A stretch of 5,965 bases of DNA, from assembly GCA_029979405.1 (NCBI GenBank), contig JAPOHM010000094.1:1-5965 (forward strand). The letters run 5' to 3'. Of the stretch, positions 4,900-5,965 are shown piece by piece. The number at the start of each line of letters is the position of its first letter. Position 1 is the first letter of the stretch. Made by a program: the position numbers and the translations under genes. Under the pieces are notes generated by a model, which was given only the letters and a program-made list of their open reading frames with translations, did not search any database and was not told the origin of the DNA. Source of the DNA: Methanobacteriota archaeon. GTDB taxonomy: Archaea; Thermoplasmatota; Poseidoniia; Poseidoniales; Poseidoniaceae.

Positions 4900-5965
4900 T
4901 AGTTTCACCTTTTTTGAAATTAATAAGCCCGTTATCCTGTAAAATTTCACAATTACCCGGAAGGATTGGTAAAATATCGTCGACAGATAATCCGGTTGAT
5001 TTGTAGATTTTATTCGCTATTTGCTCTTTTTTGTCCCTTCCTGGACTCACAATGATGTATCGATTACATATCTCAGAAATGTGGTCTGCAGTAGACGCCA
5101 TTAGCAATGGGATTCCGTTTATTGCAACCAAACCTATTCCCAATTTCAGGTCGATGTCCTTGAACCAAGTTCTTTGTCCTCTGATTACAAATGCTCCCTT
5201 ACCTACGAATTCTCCAGATTCAGCGGATTTGGAAACTTGACCGGGTTTTACCCAGTAGACAGTTCCGTGGGCTCCTCCTGAATTCCATGCCCGTGACCAA
5301 GCAAGAGCCATAGTCGCAGCATTTTGTGTAATCTCCTCATCCAAATCAGTTTCAATTTTGTCTATGAGCCTGAAAGCCGGCAATTCTTCACCAATGTGTG
5401 CAGGCGGATTTTCATCAACAGCAAATCCCTGATTATTCCGTAGTGAACATGACGGGGCTCCGTGTAAGTCAGCGTGTAGGTATCTGTCGCCCAAGGAAAG
5501 ATGCTTTTTCACGATTGAATCATTTCCTTTTGCATCCCTTCCACCGATCATCAAGTGTCCGCTTGGAAGCATTGTCCACTTGTGATTTTCAAACCACAAT
5601 CTCTTGGCTCGCTTAACCTTAGCAACTTGTCCACTGGCTTCTCTTTTTGCTTCTTTTTTGCGAGCCCTCTCAAGTGCAATTTTAGTGTCTTCAAGGGCCT
5701 GAATCGCTCCAGAAGATTTGTCCTTCTGTTTCCTCCCGGTTTGGAAGTATCTCTGAGCATTTTGATGGACGCTTTCTTCTAAATTCAAAATTACTTTTTT
5801 CCCAGGCTTACCTTCTTCATCTGGAAGGTAAGCTGTGAAATTTGATTCAGCAGCGTTGACAGACTCAATCCATTCTATGCTTTTCACGGCCTTTTTGACA
5901 TCATCCCAGCCTTGTTTCTCAACCGCTTCTCTAACTTGGTTTAGTAATCCTTCTATGTGTGTCCA
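4892..5965 (-). CDS. rqcH: RqcH/NEMF/Rqc2-family ribosome quality-control protein, C-terminal part (truncated by window edge)
   Basis: The reading frame is open to the right edge, giving the last 357 residues. RqcH binds stalled 50S subunits carrying peptidyl-tRNA and, in species where it has been studied, adds Ala tails that mark the nascent chain for degradation. Visible residues about 55-75 hold the segment KVILNLEESVHQNAQRYF, and about 75-120 form a basic coiled coil. The NFACT-R (DUF814) domain then starts at KRLWFENHKW (about 121-130), with hallmark GGRDAKGND (141-149) and YLHADLHGAPS (162-172). The N-terminal NFACT-N domain with the catalytic-like residues lies outside the window. An in-frame GTG at 5887 is not the start, because family homology and the open frame continue upstream. 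The protein ends shortly after NFACT-R, as in archaeal and bacterial members, without the eukaryotic NFACT-C domain. The methyltransferase gene follows with an 8-base overlap. Confidence 0.93.
   Translation of the reverse strand, partial: WTHIEGLLNQVREAVEKQGWDDVKKAVKSIEWIESVNAAESNFTAYLPDEEGKPGKKVILNLEESVHQNAQRYFQTGRKQKDKSSGAIQALEDTKIALERARKKEAKREASGQVAKVKRAKRLWFENHKWTMLPSGHLMIGGRDAKGNDSIVKKHLSLGDRYLHADLHGAPSCSLRNNQGFAVDENPPAHIGEELPAFRLIDKIETDLDEEITQNAATMALAWSRAWNSGGAHGTVYWVKPGQVSKSAESGEFVGKGAFVIRGQRTWFKDIDLKLGIGLVAINGIPLLMASTADHISEICNRYIIVSPGRDKKEQIANKIYKSTGLSVDDILPILPGNCEILQDNGLINFKKGETSE
4905..4910 (-). promoter_or_regulatory. Shine-Dalgarno sequence that decides the methyltransferase start
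   Basis: AGGTGA on the minus strand, inside the end of rqcH, ends 5 bases before the GTG at 4899. It is a strong match to the 16S rRNA 3' end. It supports the GTG over the upstream in-frame ATG at 4950. It also supports translation restart as ribosomes finish rqcH, whose TAA stop is at 4892-4894. Confidence 0.6.

Noticed and set aside
4897..4950. ATG at 4950 as the methyltransferase start
   Set aside because: It would deepen the overlap with rqcH to 59 bases. A strong Shine-Dalgarno sits at the right distance from the GTG at 4899, and the added 17 residues do not look like part of the family.
4292..5782. Plus-strand open frames opposite the methyltransferase and rqcH
   Set aside because: They are antisense shadows of two genes with clear homology.

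Overview
The window looks like a piece of an archaeal chromosome, most likely an uncultured marine euryarchaeon of the Poseidoniales (Marine Group II/III) type. The assignment is an inference. It rests on an archaeal-type RqcH/NEMF protein, a tRNA-Phe gene with no encoded CCA and an archaeal-looking anticodon arm, a NikR-type ribbon-helix-helix regulator, AT-rich TATA-like boxes in place of bacterial -35/-10 elements, and mostly leaderless-looking starts. Coding density is high and no gap exceeds about 110 bases. I see no insertion sequence, CRISPR array, integrase or plasmid gene.

Layout from left to right. Bases 1-351 (minus strand) hold the N-terminal part of an unrecognised single-pass membrane protein. 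Bases 453-525 (minus) are tRNA-Phe(GAA), followed by T-rich termination tracts. Bases 570-1394 (minus) encode a bacterial-type RNase PH with an extra segment of about 29 residues. A short divergent promoter region separates it from a plus-strand thiolase (about 1472-2614) with all catalytic motifs. Convergent with the thiolase, and overlapping it by 9 bases, is a minus-strand ZIP-family metal transporter (2606-3727) closely resembling eukaryotic ZIP9/SLC39A9. Back to back with the transporter is a NikR-like metal-responsive repressor (3815-4240, plus). The right part is a minus-strand pair: the C-terminal two thirds or so of RqcH (4892-5965, cut by the window edge) and a SAM-dependent methyltransferase (4285-4899). 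The methyltransferase start codon lies inside the end of rqcH.

Two functional themes stand out. The first is a probable self-contained metal-homeostasis unit: a NikR-like sensor and a ZIP transporter share an 87-base AT-rich divergent promoter containing a perfect inverted repeat that also looks like two back-to-back TATA boxes. Both proteins have unusual metal-binding features. The sensor has a Cys where NikR has a His and a shifted ligand spacing. The transporter has an acidic, His-rich insert flanked by two copies of a helical 'GDI-A--GI-EI-EL' motif. The second theme is RNA quality control and processing: RNase PH beside a tRNA gene, and RqcH translationally coupled to a methyltransferase of unknown target. 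The most interesting candidates for something undescribed are the sensor/transporter unit with its duplicated motif, and the bacterial-type RNase PH in what looks like an archaeal genome.
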